DNA from: Thermoplasmata archaeon
GTDB taxonomy: Archaea; Thermoplasmatota; Thermoplasmata; Thermoplasmatales; GCA-001856825
DNA length: 47,689 nucleotides
Reading direction: 5' to 3'
NCBI GenBank assembly: GCA_021797915.1
Contig: JAJZYT010000011.1
Location: 1-47,689, forward strand
This document shows positions 34,265 to 42,601 of this stretch, piece after piece. The position numbers and the translations under genes are program-made. A model generated the notes under the pieces. That model saw only the letters and a program-made list of their open reading frames with translations, ran no database searches and was not told the DNA's origin. The number at the start of each line of letters is the position of its first letter. Within the stretch, counting starts at the first letter, position 1.

Positions 34265-34816
34265 ATGAAGACAAAACTAATCTTCCCTTACCTGGTTTGA
34301 AATACCAATCCTTTTCTTGCGAAATATGGTAAAAGTGACATGTCCAAGGGAAGATGTAATCAACGCAAGAGTACTGACACTTGTCCCGTTTGTGGAAGTA
34401 GAGTGGAAACTTTCAATCACGTTGGAGTCAGGGCCGTAGCCTCAAAGTCCTAAACAATATGGCATTATTGCAGTCCCTTGCTTGCACAGGGTGGAGATCC
34501 AGCAATTTCAAGTCGGACTGCTTCTAAGCAGATTCCAAACTTTGGTTTGATCGATGCTTACAACATTTTCTTGGCACCCGGAGTGACTGCGGCCCTTGGA
34601 AGTGATAAATCTTGTGTGACCTTCTGCGACTACAGCGACGCAAATTTCGTCTGCAATAAGATTTCGACGGGGGAGTATGTCAACGCTTGGTGCAGCAATA
34701 AGAATGGAAAGTGTTGGATGCCAAATCAATTTGGCACCATATTCCGTCAACTGACCGTCATTTTGGACATCCGTGACATCACGATTTTCAAAGTTTGCTT
34801 TTCAGGAAATCTATGA
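34265..34816 (+). pseudogene. Interrupted frame with cysteine motifs, possible gene remnant
   Basis: One plus-strand frame here is broken by stops at 34298 and 34451 but keeps protein-like pieces. The middle piece (ATG 34340) contains a CPVCG zinc-knuckle-like motif. The last piece (TTG 34478 onward) contains SDKSCVTFCDYSD, VNAWCSNKNGKCWMP, a cysteine spacing faintly like secreted phosphate-induced-type proteins. It runs into the 3' end of the M20 peptidase gene on the other strand. The pieces may be a decayed gene, two small genes, or chance. I do not assign a family. Confidence 0.25.
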
Positions 34817-35978
34817 ATACTTCGGCATCCCCAAACACGTTGGATAATTTTGCGTATTCATTTGGCATGTGCTCTGTTTCATCGAGCGTCCCCCAAACTA
34901 TCGTGTCCAGTCCCTTATTCCTGAAGAATGCCCCACAGGTACCTCCTCCTATCCCAACCCGCTTCACATCAATTCCCCTCAGTTTCTTGACGCTCTCTAT
35001 GAACTTCTGGACGAACTCTCCGCCCTCTGGAGTGTTTGATGATGGATTTGCCTTATTCACAGGTTCCAGTAGAACTCCTACTCCCGTCTCCTTTGAGAAT
35101 TGATCCGTCGTCCTCTTCACCTCAGTGAACACTTCGTCTACCGTGTATTTTGGAAGTATTCTCATGTCGAAGTAGAAACTCTCCTTGCCTGGAATTATAT
35201 TAATTGAAGTGGTACCGGGTTCCACCTTCGTTGGTTCGAAGGTGCTGACTGGAACTGTGAATTCGTTATCAGTTGCGTTAAACTTGGAATGAAGGTTCCT
35301 GTCGATTCTCATCTCAAGTTCTCTTGCGAGTCTGTGGGCATTTTTTCCAGCATCAGGAGTAGAGGCGTGACACTGCTGCCCAACAACTGTGATTTTAAGC
35401 CACATCATTCCCTTTTCCGCAACTTCCACAGAATCACCTGTTGGAGTTCCGAAATCTGGAACTATGAACTTGTCGTCCTTGGTGAAATTCCTGTTCTTGA
35501 GAACATAGTCGATCCCATACTTGCTTCCTGCTTCTTCATCTGAAACCAATATCACTCCTATGTTGTTCTGCAATTCGTTGGGATTCTCCAAGAAATATCT
35601 TAGGGCGAAAAGGGAAGAGATCCCTCCCTGCCCGTTATCACACGTTCCTCTCCCGTATATCTTGTCCCCCTCAATCGTAGCTTTGAAAGGAGGGTACTTC
35701 CATAGAGTGAGATCCCCCTCTGCCACTGTGTCCATGTGAGCGACAAACCACACGGTCTTCTTTTTTCCTTTGTCTAATAGAAACAACAGATTTGGTCTCT
35801 TGATTCCGTCCGATACTGCCACGTACTCTTCAAACTTAATTTCCTTACTCCAGCCTAGAATCTTCTTCTTCAGGAATTCTGCTCTCTTTTCTTCCCCCCT
35901 TCCTCCTCCCGATGGATTAACAGAATTGATCTCAATCATTTCTGAATACAAGTCGACGAAATACTTCTTGTCAGTCAT
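34788..35978 (-). CDS. M20-family metallopeptidase (ArgE/DapE/ACY1-like)
   Basis: This 396-residue zinc aminoacylase/peptidase has the family's metal site in order. The His-x-Asp is WFVAHMDTV, the bridging Asp is in GRGTCDNGQGG, and the catalytic Glu-Glu is in LVSDEEAGSKYG. An Asp/Glu is in PDFGTPTGDS, and the final His is in DETEHMPNEY. The dimerisation lid has KITVVGQQCHASTPDAGKNA. The physiological substrate could be an N-acyl amino acid, succinyl-diaminopimelate-like compound or dipeptide. No biosynthetic neighbours narrow this. The start is ATG at 35978. Confidence 0.92.
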   Translation of the reverse strand: MTDKKYFVDLYSEMIEINSVNPSGGGRGEEKRAEFLKKKILGWSKEIKFEEYVAVSDGIKRPNLLFLLDKGKKKTVWFVAHMDTVAEGDLTLWKYPPFKATIEGDKIYGRGTCDNGQGGISSLFALRYFLENPNELQNNIGVILVSDEEAGSKYGIDYVLKNRNFTKDDKFIVPDFGTPTGDSVEVAEKGMMWLKITVVGQQCHASTPDAGKNAHRLARELEMRIDRNLHSKFNATDNEFTVPVSTFEPTKVEPGTTSINIIPGKESFYFDMRILPKYTVDEVFTEVKRTTDQFSKETGVGVLLEPVNKANPSSNTPEGGEFVQKFIESVKKLRGIDVKRVGIGGGTCGAFFRNKGLDTIVWGTLDETEHMPNEYAKLSNVFGDAEVFIDFLKSKL

Positions 35979-36119
35979 TCAAATCTTTCGATAATGGTAT
36001 GCAACGAGATAAGCTTTAACGGGGATGATAAAGTGACAAGCGCGCTATCATAAATCATTACGTAATGAAAGAAAAACCAAGTTATATCCAGTGAACCTTT
36101 TTTGTTTTGGGGCCAAGAG

Positions 36120-37862
36120 ATGTCTAACAACTCTGATAGGAAGTTAGTGATTTCTATATTGGTGGTTGTCATTGTATTTGGAGGTTTGGCGTTCATTCTA
36201 AGTGACCAAAGTAACGCTGGCAGTAAGTGGCAACAAACAACACCGAGTAACTTTGAAACAGCGCCTGATACCGATGGTTCAAGTATTTCCCTAAGTCCTG
36301 TTCAAACGGGACCCATGAATGCTTTTCCGGGTCAATTAATAAACGAATCTTATTTTCTGGGAGCCACGATACCTTCAGCTAGCTATTATGAGGTCACTGT
36401 TACTCTGAATGGTTCCTCTTATGAGACTGTAGATGCTGTACCAACGTACGTCAGTTTTCTCACACCGGTTGGATACTATCTTCTCTTTTCATTTGTGATG
36501 CCGAATGATCAACCCGGAATGTGGTGGATTGTGGGTTATGAATTTTTGCCGATTACAATTATGACGGTCATTACACAAGGACAGACTACATTGACAACTC
36601 AAGGGACACAACTCTGGATGCAATATCCTTCGGAGTCAATGAGTGGAAACTATATCATTCAGGGAGGGGGGAATTTCACTTTTTCTAGCAATGTCACTGC
36701 GATTCAGCTCTATCCGGCCAATCCTCAAGGTTCGTTCATCGTTTCAGCACAGGTAAACTCATGGAACTTCTCATCTAATGTCATTAGAGTGAAATTCTCA
36801 CTCTACGAAAATATTGGAAGTTCAAATGGCCACACGACGCCTCCAATTGCGTTTGCCTCAGTCACCTATGATGTGACATCAGTTTCATCGACAATGGGGA
36901 GCTTGATTTCACAATCTGGATATCGTATTACATTAATTGAGGGCAATGGGGCGTATTTAATGGGTATTACGTCTAATCAAATTGCTGAAATAACAAGCTC
37001 AATTAATCAAACTCTATCGGTGCCTATTTCACAACTTAATGCCGCCGTCGTGGCCATAAATGGTGACGTCGCAGAAATTCAGACATCGTTCGGAACCATG
37101 ACTGCTCAACTCAGAACTATCAATGCAACTATTGAAAGTGTGAAGAACGGCCAAGCGATTATTGCAACCAATGTAGGAACAATGCAAACTTCACTGTCCT
37201 CCTTAAGCACAACCATCACCTCAATCAGTGCTGGGGAAGCTGAAATCGTTACTAACATTGGTACTGTTACTGCTTCGCTGAATTCGTTGAACGCATCGTT
37301 TGAGGGAATCAACGGAACGGATGCAGTCATCAGTACAGAGATCGGATCAATAAAGGTCTCGCTAAATTCCATCAATGCCACTATCTTCTCGATCCACATG
37401 GGAATGGTGGAGATGAACACCTCTATAGGAACGGTTGAGGTGTCTCTCAAATCCGTCAATGCCTCAATAGTAAGTATTACCGGAGATACTGCTAAAATAA
37501 TGACATCAGCGGGTGAGATTAACGCCTCCCTCAGTGACCTCAACACAAGCATTTTTGGATCGGGATCGGGCATTCCTTGGCTCAACAATTCTTATGCTGT
37601 TATAGAGACTTGTTTGGGCAATATTACTGGAACTATAACCAATGTGTCTAACAACACAGCATCCATTGCGACCAATCTTGGTGTTGTAACTGCGTCAGTC
37701 AATTCCATAAAGTCTCAAAGTGGTAATGGGCTGAGTGGAGATCCACCTTCCCTCTTTGACATTATCGTGATACTCCTTCTGGGAGCCCTGACGATAATTT
37801 CCACCCTAGCAATGCTGAGTTCCAGAAGCACACTCAAGATTATGGGGGACAAGGTCAAGTGA
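36120..37862 (+). CDS. Sequon-rich surface protein with 28-residue repeats
   Basis: This protein of about 580 residues is not a known family to me. It has an N-terminal hydrophobic segment (residues about 8-28, signal anchor or signal peptide). A beta-rich domain follows (about 50-290, many Tyr, Trp and Asn-x-Ser/Thr). Then comes a stalk of six tandem 28-residue repeats (about 319-486), then a C-terminal membrane helix (DIIVILLLGALTIIS) and a basic tail. At least fifteen N-glycosylation sequons are spread through the outer part. It looks like a membrane-anchored, glycosylated fibre or S-layer-associated protein. ATG at 36120 is preferred. A TATA-like TTATAT lies about 35 nt upstream. Confidence 0.75.
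   Translation: MSNNSDRKLVISILVVVIVFGGLAFILSDQSNAGSKWQQTTPSNFETAPDTDGSSISLSPVQTGPMNAFPGQLINESYFLGATIPSASYYEVTVTLNGSSYETVDAVPTYVSFLTPVGYYLLFSFVMPNDQPGMWWIVGYEFLPITIMTVITQGQTTLTTQGTQLWMQYPSESMSGNYIIQGGGNFTFSSNVTAIQLYPANPQGSFIVSAQVNSWNFSSNVIRVKFSLYENIGSSNGHTTPPIAFASVTYDVTSVSSTMGSLISQSGYRITLIEGNGAYLMGITSNQIAEITSSINQTLSVPISQLNAAVVAINGDVAEIQTSFGTMTAQLRTINATIESVKNGQAIIATNVGTMQTSLSSLSTTITSISAGEAEIVTNIGTVTASLNSLNASFEGINGTDAVISTEIGSIKVSLNSINATIFSIHMGMVEMNTSIGTVEVSLKSVNASIVSITGDTAKIMTSAGEINASLSDLNTSIFGSGSGIPWLNNSYAVIETCLGNITGTITNVSNNTASIATNLGVVTASVNSIKSQSGNGLSGDPPSLFDIIVILLLGALTIISTLAMLSSRSTLKIMGDKVK
37074..37577 (+). repeat. Six tandem 84-bp repeats encoding 28-residue units
   Basis: The units begin at 37074, 37158, 37242, 37326, 37410 and 37494. 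The protein consensus is roughly E-I-x-T-x-I-G-T-V-x-x-S-L-x-S-x-N-A-(S/T)-I-x-S-I-x-G-x-x-A, four heptads per unit. This predicts a trimeric or dimeric coiled-coil stalk. The DNA copies differ at many third positions, so the array is old. A partial unit precedes and another follows. Confidence 0.85.
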
Positions 37863-37877
37863 ATCGAATGAAAGAGT

Positions 37878-37904
37878 AACTGGAAAGGTCAGTTCTTTTT
37901 TCTT
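37878..37904 (+). terminator. Hairpin plus T-run after the surface protein gene
   Basis: AACTG and CAGTT form a 5-bp stem with a 7-nt loop. It is followed by CTTTTTT and further pyrimidines, about 15 nt after the stop codon at 37862. Confidence 0.55.
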
Positions 37905-37954
37905 CCTGAAATAAAGAACATTTAATATCATATAGCTCATTAGAAGATTTATCA

Positions 37955-38038
37955 ATGAGTTCACACAATCGAAGGACGGAAATACTATCGATTGGAGAAG
38001 AATGGTATTCAGAAATTAAGAAACTCTGGAGTGATTAA
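37955..38038 (+). CDS. Possible 27-codon leader ORF before the MetE pair
   Basis: An ATG at 37955 opens a 27-codon frame (starts MSSHNRRTEILS, ends KKLWSD) whose stop TAA ends 2 nt before the GTG start of the next gene. A TATA-like TTTAATATCATATAG (37921-37935) is about 25 nt upstream, so the ATG could be the first codon of a leaderless mRNA. The last codons contain GGAGTGAT, the ribosome site of the downstream gene. Translation of the leader would therefore cross and could gate that site. It may equally be plain 5' UTR. Confidence 0.35.
   Translation: MSSHNRRTEILSIGEEWYSEIKKLWSD
38028..38035 (+). promoter_or_regulatory. Ribosome binding site that fixes the GTG start at 38041
   Basis: GGAGTGAT lies 5 nt before the GTG at 38041 and is close to the full complement of the 16S rRNA 3' end. 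It supports GTG rather than a downstream codon as the start. Confidence 0.55.
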
Positions 38039-38040
38039 AA

Positions 38041-38904
38041 GTGGAACTGATTTCTTTGCTGTATGGAATTTATCCTAGATCTGAGAATCTTAGGAAGGCG
38101 TATGGGAAATGGGAGAAAGGACAGCTTACTTCTGATGAAATATCTAACAAGATTCAAGAGGAATCTTCATTATACTTTGACCTTGTGAAGGAGGCTGGAA
38201 TTAATTACTTCACTGATCCGCTGTTCAACTGGTATGATTTGCTACGTCCAATTGCACTCTCAATAGAAGGGATCAAGCTTGGCCCGCTTTCAAGATACAA
38301 GGAGACAAACACATTCTACAGGGAACCTGAGATAGAGAGGGTTGGTAAGCTGAGAGCTTTCAATGGACTCAGAGAAGTAGAGGAGAATCCTCCATTTCCA
38401 ATATACCACGATAATGGTAGTGAATCTTATCTTCACTTCCTCCCGGGGATAAATTCTTTCGTGAAAATGAGTAAGGTTTCCGGGAGTCAGGAAGAGGCTA
38501 GAAAGCGACTCAGTGACATTTACTTGGAAATTGTCAAATTTTTCAAGATAAAACGGCTCCTGGTTTTTGAACCGTTTGAGTCGAACAACTATGAAATATA
38601 CAACGAGCTGAATAGCGTAGCTTCAACGTATTTGGTGGTGACGGGAAAATTCAATTCAAATGGATCCGCCAAGTTCTTTTCGATCATCGGGGACGATCCA
38701 TACTCGTATTCAAAGTACTGCGAGGTTCCGGGAGTGAAGGTCGTCGATGCCCAGACAACGAGGATAAACGATGGTGTTCTTGAGAAAGTCAAACCATATG
38801 CCAATGAATTTGATAGACTCATAGTCGCAAATACCGAGAGTTTTGATTTTCTACCGAGGACTATTGCGGACAAGAAAATTTTCAGCTTCAAGGGTGGTCA
38901 ATAA
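38041..38904 (+). CDS. MetE N-terminal-like protein
   Basis: This 287-residue protein resembles the N-terminal, catalytically silent half of cobalamin-independent methionine synthase. It has the opening YGIYPRSENLRKAYGKWEKGQ, a segment on DPLFNWYDLLRPIALSIEGIKLGPLSRY, and LHFLPGINSFVKMSK. It lacks the zinc-binding residues of the catalytic half. Its stop codon region overlaps the ATG of the core MetE gene (38904), so the two are translated together and probably form one enzyme from two chains. The start is GTG with a strong ribosome site. Confidence 0.8.
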   Translation: MELISLLYGIYPRSENLRKAYGKWEKGQLTSDEISNKIQEESSLYFDLVKEAGINYFTDPLFNWYDLLRPIALSIEGIKLGPLSRYKETNTFYREPEIERVGKLRAFNGLREVEENPPFPIYHDNGSESYLHFLPGINSFVKMSKVSGSQEEARKRLSDIYLEIVKFFKIKRLLVFEPFESNNYEIYNELNSVASTYLVVTGKFNSNGSAKFFSIIGDDPYSYSKYCEVPGVKVVDAQTTRINDGVLEKVKPYANEFDRLIVANTESFDFLPRTIADKKIFSFKGGQ

Positions 38905-39911
38905 TGGAAGAACTCATCACACAAGAAATCGGAAGTTTCAGAAAGCCCACTTACCTCTCTTCCAAGTTCAGGTCATACAAAGAAGATGAGTTTGAACAAG
39001 TCGCAAAGAGGGCTACTGTGGAGACGCTTGACCTCTTCGACAAGAGTGGACTCATGAACATAGGGGTCGGAGGAGAAATGTACAGGTGGGAAATGTATGA
39101 GCATCCCGCCGCAAGGATGGACGGGATAAAGATCTATGGCCCCGTAAGATCGTTTGACAACAGATACTACAACAAGGGGAGCGTCTATGGTGAAATTTCG
39201 AGGAAAGAACCTTTCCATATGGAAGAAATAGAACTGTTCAAAGGGATGAATAAGAAAAATATCAAACTTCCAGTGACTGGACCCTACACACTTATGGACT
39301 GGTCATTCAACGACCACTACAAGAGCAGGGAAGAGTTAGCAATGGCATTTGGCAGGATAATGAATCAGGAAATAAGGGAACTGAAAGCAGCATGGGGAGA
39401 TAAGGTCCTTCAGGTCCAGATAGATGAGCCTGCCGCGACGACTCATCCTGATGAAATGGAGATTGTCAGGGATTCGGTGAACGAAAGTGTTAAGGGGATA
39501 AGCGGAATAGAAACGCACCTTCATGTCTGCTACAGCACTGACTACGGACTCCTTTACAATATAGCCCCTTCGCTGGACATATCTGTCTATAACCTGGAGT
39601 TCGCAAACAGGGATCCGATTTCCCTCAGCGATCATCGCAGCGGGTATGATGATGTGAAAAGGTTCAAAGAAGTCGCAGACAGCATCACAAAGAAAATATC
39701 ACTGGGACTTGGAGTGACAGATATACATCGTGATTTCATTGAGCCGACTCAACTGATTAAGGAGAGGATAGAGTATTCTCTCAAATTCATGGAACCAGAC
39801 AGACTGAGGATCAACCCTGATTGCGGACTGAGGACGAGAAGCAGGGAAGTTGGTTTCGATAAACTGAAGAGCATGGTCGACGCCAGGAACGAGGTCGCAA
39901 AGGCTCTATAA
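38904..39911 (+). CDS. metE: Methionine synthase, cobalamin-independent, core (MetE) subunit
   Basis: This 335-residue protein has the TIM-barrel catalytic domain of MetE. The start is EIGSFRKP, followed by KLPVTGPYTLMDWSF and VQIDEPAATTHP, which has the substrate-binding Asp and Glu. The zinc ligands are His and Cys in THLHVCYS, a Glu in SVYNLEFANRD, and Cys in NPDCGLRTR. It transfers a methyl group to homocysteine. The archaeal core form lacks the N-terminal half, which here is the preceding gene. The methyl donor (methyltetrahydrofolate, a pterin or a corrinoid protein) is not known from sequence. Confidence 0.92.
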   Translation: MEELITQEIGSFRKPTYLSSKFRSYKEDEFEQVAKRATVETLDLFDKSGLMNIGVGGEMYRWEMYEHPAARMDGIKIYGPVRSFDNRYYNKGSVYGEISRKEPFHMEEIELFKGMNKKNIKLPVTGPYTLMDWSFNDHYKSREELAMAFGRIMNQEIRELKAAWGDKVLQVQIDEPAATTHPDEMEIVRDSVNESVKGISGIETHLHVCYSTDYGLLYNIAPSLDISVYNLEFANRDPISLSDHRSGYDDVKRFKEVADSITKKISLGLGVTDIHRDFIEPTQLIKERIEYSLKFMEPDRLRINPDCGLRTRSREVGFDKLKSMVDARNEVAKAL

Positions 39912-39940
39912 ACATATATTCCAATATTCGATTCTGGAAC

Positions 39941-40957
39941 ATGCAGAAAGCTGCAGTACTTTCCAAACTCAAGGAGTACCCAGTTGTCAAAGAAATAGAG
40001 GAAGAACAGTTACGTGAAAATGAAGTTCTCATTGAGCAGAGTGAAACAGGTATTTGCTTCAGAGACATACTGACGATGGAGGGGTTTCTTCCAAGAGTCG
40101 TACTTCCTATCGTTCCCGGACACGAAATCTCAGGTGTGGTAAAGAAAGTGGGCTCGAATGTCAAGAAGTTCAAAGAAGGAGACCGAGTGGCGAGCCTCAT
40201 CTACGTCCCCTGCGGTACCTGTGAATATTGCACGACTGGGCGGGAAAATCTCTGCAGAAACAAGAAAACGTTCGGAGAAAGCATCAATGGCGCGTACAGA
40301 AAATATGTACACGTCCCAGAAATCTCGCTCGTAGAAGTTCCTCCAAAAGTAAGTCCCGAAGCTGCCACAATATCGGCATGTGTAACCGGGATGGTAGTGC
40401 AGGCCCTTGAAGTCGTTGGCGGACTGAGAGAGGGCAATTCAGTGCTCATCACCGGGGCCGGGGGAGGAGTTGGTTCTCACGCCGTCCAGATTGCTAAAGC
40501 CCTCGGTGCCAAACAGGTCATTGCAGAAACGAGCAGCGAGTGGAAAAAAGAAGGAATATTGAGGGTTGGTGCTGACTTTGTTGTCGGTGGACAGGACTAC
40601 ACAAAGAAGGTTAAAGAGATCACTGGAGATGGAGTGGATGTTGCCTTGGAGACCGTTGGTTCCCCTACGTTCAACGATGCATTCAGATCGTTGAAATTCG
40701 GTGGCAGATTAGTTGTGATTGGCAATGTTGATGTGAACCCGGTTAGCCTACCCCTTGGTAACCTGATACTCAAAGGAAATTCAATCGCAGGCAGCGTCAG
40801 TTCTACAAAGAAGAGCATGACCAAAGCACTGAAACTCTCCAATGAGGGGAAGATCATTCCAGTGGTTGGGAAGGTGTTTTCACTTGATCAAGTTGGAGAA
40901 GCCTATAAGGCAATGAAGAACAAGGAGCTGTTCGGCAAGGCGTACATAAAGCTCTAG
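39941..40957 (+). CDS. Zinc-type MDR oxidoreductase, acryloyl-CoA-reductase-like
   Basis: This 338-residue medium-chain dehydrogenase/reductase has the N-terminal GroES-like domain: ETGICFRDILTMEGFLPRVVLPIVPGHE. A structural-zinc loop is present with three cysteines (CGTCEYCTTGRENLC). The NADP-binding fold has LITGAGGGVGSHAVQIAKALGA. Residue spacing and the C-terminal IGNVDVNP and SIAGSVSSTKKSM closely follow archaeal acryloyl-CoA reductase of the 3-hydroxypropionate pathway. An enoyl-CoA or quinone reductase role is equally possible. A TATA-like ACATATATTC lies about 27 nt before the ATG (39941). Confidence 0.85.
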   Translation: MQKAAVLSKLKEYPVVKEIEEEQLRENEVLIEQSETGICFRDILTMEGFLPRVVLPIVPGHEISGVVKKVGSNVKKFKEGDRVASLIYVPCGTCEYCTTGRENLCRNKKTFGESINGAYRKYVHVPEISLVEVPPKVSPEAATISACVTGMVVQALEVVGGLREGNSVLITGAGGGVGSHAVQIAKALGAKQVIAETSSEWKKEGILRVGADFVVGGQDYTKKVKEITGDGVDVALETVGSPTFNDAFRSLKFGGRLVVIGNVDVNPVSLPLGNLILKGNSIAGSVSSTKKSMTKALKLSNEGKIIPVVGKVFSLDQVGEAYKAMKNKELFGKAYIKL

Positions 40958-41463
40958 TCTTTCTTCATCAGAGACTGGCTCTTCTCGGCAAAGAAACTTC
41001 CAATCTTATCTATATTTCCATTGATCTTTTCTAGAACACTAACATCACACTCTCCAGAAATTGAAGCCGACCTGAAGCTGTTTATGTTATCAAGAAGGTC
41101 GATGGAATTCGTGAACCCCAATTCATCAAGCAAGTAGAACTTCTGGAGGTCTTCCTGAACGACTAGATACGGTTCTGAGGGCAGGACCACTTTGTTGTCC
41201 TTAAGATTCTGGATTTTCTTATAGACCTCTCCAGCCTTCTTCATTTCTTCTTGCTTATCGTACATCTCAAGGTTGTCAATAGCAGCCTTGAAATTGGTGA
41301 GTGAAACATCTATCCTCTTCCCAATATCGTCTGCCAGAGCCTGTGCTGATACCCTCGCATCTGCCCCGACCTTATATCCCTTATATGTGCTGAGCCTGTT
41401 CTGAATTCTCTTGAGAATGATCGCTGCCTTGTCTGAAGGTAGATCTATTCTTATGCTACTCAT
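40954..41463 (-). CDS. Helical protein of unknown function
   Basis: I do not recognise this 169-residue soluble protein. It is almost all alpha-helix, with no cysteines except one in the C-terminal third. It has RIDLPSDKAAIILKRIQNRL at the start and a predicted coiled region LEMYDKQEEMKKAGEVYKK. ATG at 41463 is preferred. The frame continues upstream to 41565, but that extension is Cys/His-rich and unlike the rest, and would extend almost to the region in front of L15e. The stop overlaps the MDR gene by 4 bp, convergent. Confidence 0.6.
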   Translation of the reverse strand: MSSIRIDLPSDKAAIILKRIQNRLSTYKGYKVGADARVSAQALADDIGKRIDVSLTNFKAAIDNLEMYDKQEEMKKAGEVYKKIQNLKDNKVVLPSEPYLVVQEDLQKFYLLDELGFTNSIDLLDNINSFRSASISGECDVSVLEKINGNIDKIGSFFAEKSQSLMKKD

Positions 41464-41608
41464 ACCTCTTGCGATGGGAGTGTCATATATATGTGTTGCG
41501 AGATATTGCTGCCGACAAAACTGCGGATGGAAGTTACCCGCGCCATCCCTGCTCAATGGACCCATAAAGAAATTGCTTTATAATAAGTCATAATCCTGTT
41601 TGCTCAAA

Positions 41609-41613
41609 GGTGA
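41609..41613 (+). promoter_or_regulatory. Ribosome binding site that selects the L15e TTG start
   Basis: GGTGA ends 6 nt before TTG at 41620. The nearby ATG at 41615 is out of frame with L15e and only 1 nt from the site, so TTG is the likely start. Confidence 0.6.
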
Positions 41614-41619
41614 AATGGT

Positions 41620-42213
41620 TTGCCCTCAAAAAGTAGTTATTCGTTCCAGTCTGAAAACTTTCTAATTGTTAAGGAAGAGATGAAAGGTGTAGTCAGAAAC
41701 AGAATGACAGAGTGGAGAGCTTCAGGCACTGTCGAGAGAATTTCGACCCCCTCCAAGCTTGCAAGGGCAAGAGCACTGGGTTATAAGGCCAAACCAGGAT
41801 TTGTCATAGTAAGGGTAAAAGTGAGCAGGGGTGGCCTGCACAAAGCGAAAATAATGGGTGGCAGAAGACCGAAAAGATACGGATACAACAAGCTTACACA
41901 CGGAAAGAGTGAGAAGTGGATCGCCGAAGAAAGGGCTCAGAATAGGTATCCTAATCTCGTTCTGCTGAATTCCTATTACCTTGCGGAGGACGGGAAGCAC
42001 AAGTTCTACGAGGTAATGTTTGTGGACCCTACACATCCATCCATACTCAACGACAAGAACCTAAAATGGACAGCTGACAAGACTCAGAAAGGGAGAGTCT
42101 ACAGGGGCCTTTCTACTGCAGGAAAGAAAGCAAGGGGACTGGCCACGAAGGGCAAGGGAAGCGTGAAGTCCAGACCATCCATAAGGGCTAAGGGAAGACT
42201 GAGGAGACACTGA
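41620..42213 (+). CDS. rpl15e: Ribosomal protein L15e
   Basis: This 197-residue large-subunit protein is found only in archaea and eukaryotes. Conserved blocks are TEWRASGTVERISTPSKLAR, ARALGYKAKPGFVIVRVKVS and GGRRPKRYGYNKLT. They continue with AEERAQNRYPNLVLLNSYYL, YEVMFVDPTHPSI and the basic tail. The N-terminus (about residues 1-25) is longer and less conserved than usual. The TTG start at 41620 is chosen because GGTGA is correctly spaced and no ATG or GTG is in frame before the conserved part. The 3' end overlaps the convergent unknown gene by 26 bp. Confidence 0.96.
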   Translation: MPSKSSYSFQSENFLIVKEEMKGVVRNRMTEWRASGTVERISTPSKLARARALGYKAKPGFVIVRVKVSRGGLHKAKIMGGRRPKRYGYNKLTHGKSEKWIAEERAQNRYPNLVLLNSYYLAEDGKHKFYEVMFVDPTHPSILNDKNLKWTADKTQKGRVYRGLSTAGKKARGLATKGKGSVKSRPSIRAKGRLRRH

Positions 42214-42562
42214 TCAGGTACTTCTTTCCCCATTTCTTGATTTCAATCACACAATCAGGGTCATCCATCTTCACTTTCAGACCTCTCTTTTCGAACTGAG
42301 GGGCGAAGATACCTATAGTGTCCCTGGGACCTTCGATCTTGAAAGTGTTGCCTTTTGTTTCTATATCATCGATGTTCTCATTTACGAGGTGGCACCATTT
42401 GCCGTTCAGGTCCTGGTCAACCGATTTGGGAAATATGAACAGGAAATGGTAATTGTCCCTCTCTTCGAAGAATTCTATACCCCTTGACAATAGAAGTTCC
42501 CTAACCTCTCTTACTCGCTCTCGCCTAACAAGTAAAGCTCTCACTTCTTTTGATTTCCTCAA
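42188..42562 (-). CDS. Small protein of unknown function
   Basis: This 124-residue protein has a mixed alpha/beta pattern: VRALLVRRERVREVRELLLS, then FFEERDNYHFLFIFPKS and a C-terminal half of short beta strands (IEIKKWGKKYLISV). The first part slightly resembles the N-terminal domain of archaeal Trm5-type proteins, but this is a weak impression. It converges on L15e with a 26-bp overlap and diverges from the adenosine-specific kinase gene, 39 nt away. Codon use is like its neighbours, so it is probably a real gene. Confidence 0.6.
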   Translation of the reverse strand: MRKSKEVRALLVRRERVREVRELLLSRGIEFFEERDNYHFLFIFPKSVDQDLNGKWCHLVNENIDDIETKGNTFKIEGPRDTIGIFAPQFEKRGLKVKMDDPDCVIEIKKWGKKYLISVSSVFP

Positions 42563-42601
42563 AGAAAATAAGTTTATTTATGAATTTGCTAATCACAACC
42601 T

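Noticed and set aside
34508-34750. 80-codon minus-strand frame
   Set aside because: It lies in the decayed region, has no recognisable features and no ribosome site.
40954-41565. Longer form of the helical unknown protein
   Set aside because: The first 34 residues are Cys/His/Pro-rich and unlike the rest; ATG at 41463 gives a cleaner protein and leaves room for promoters.
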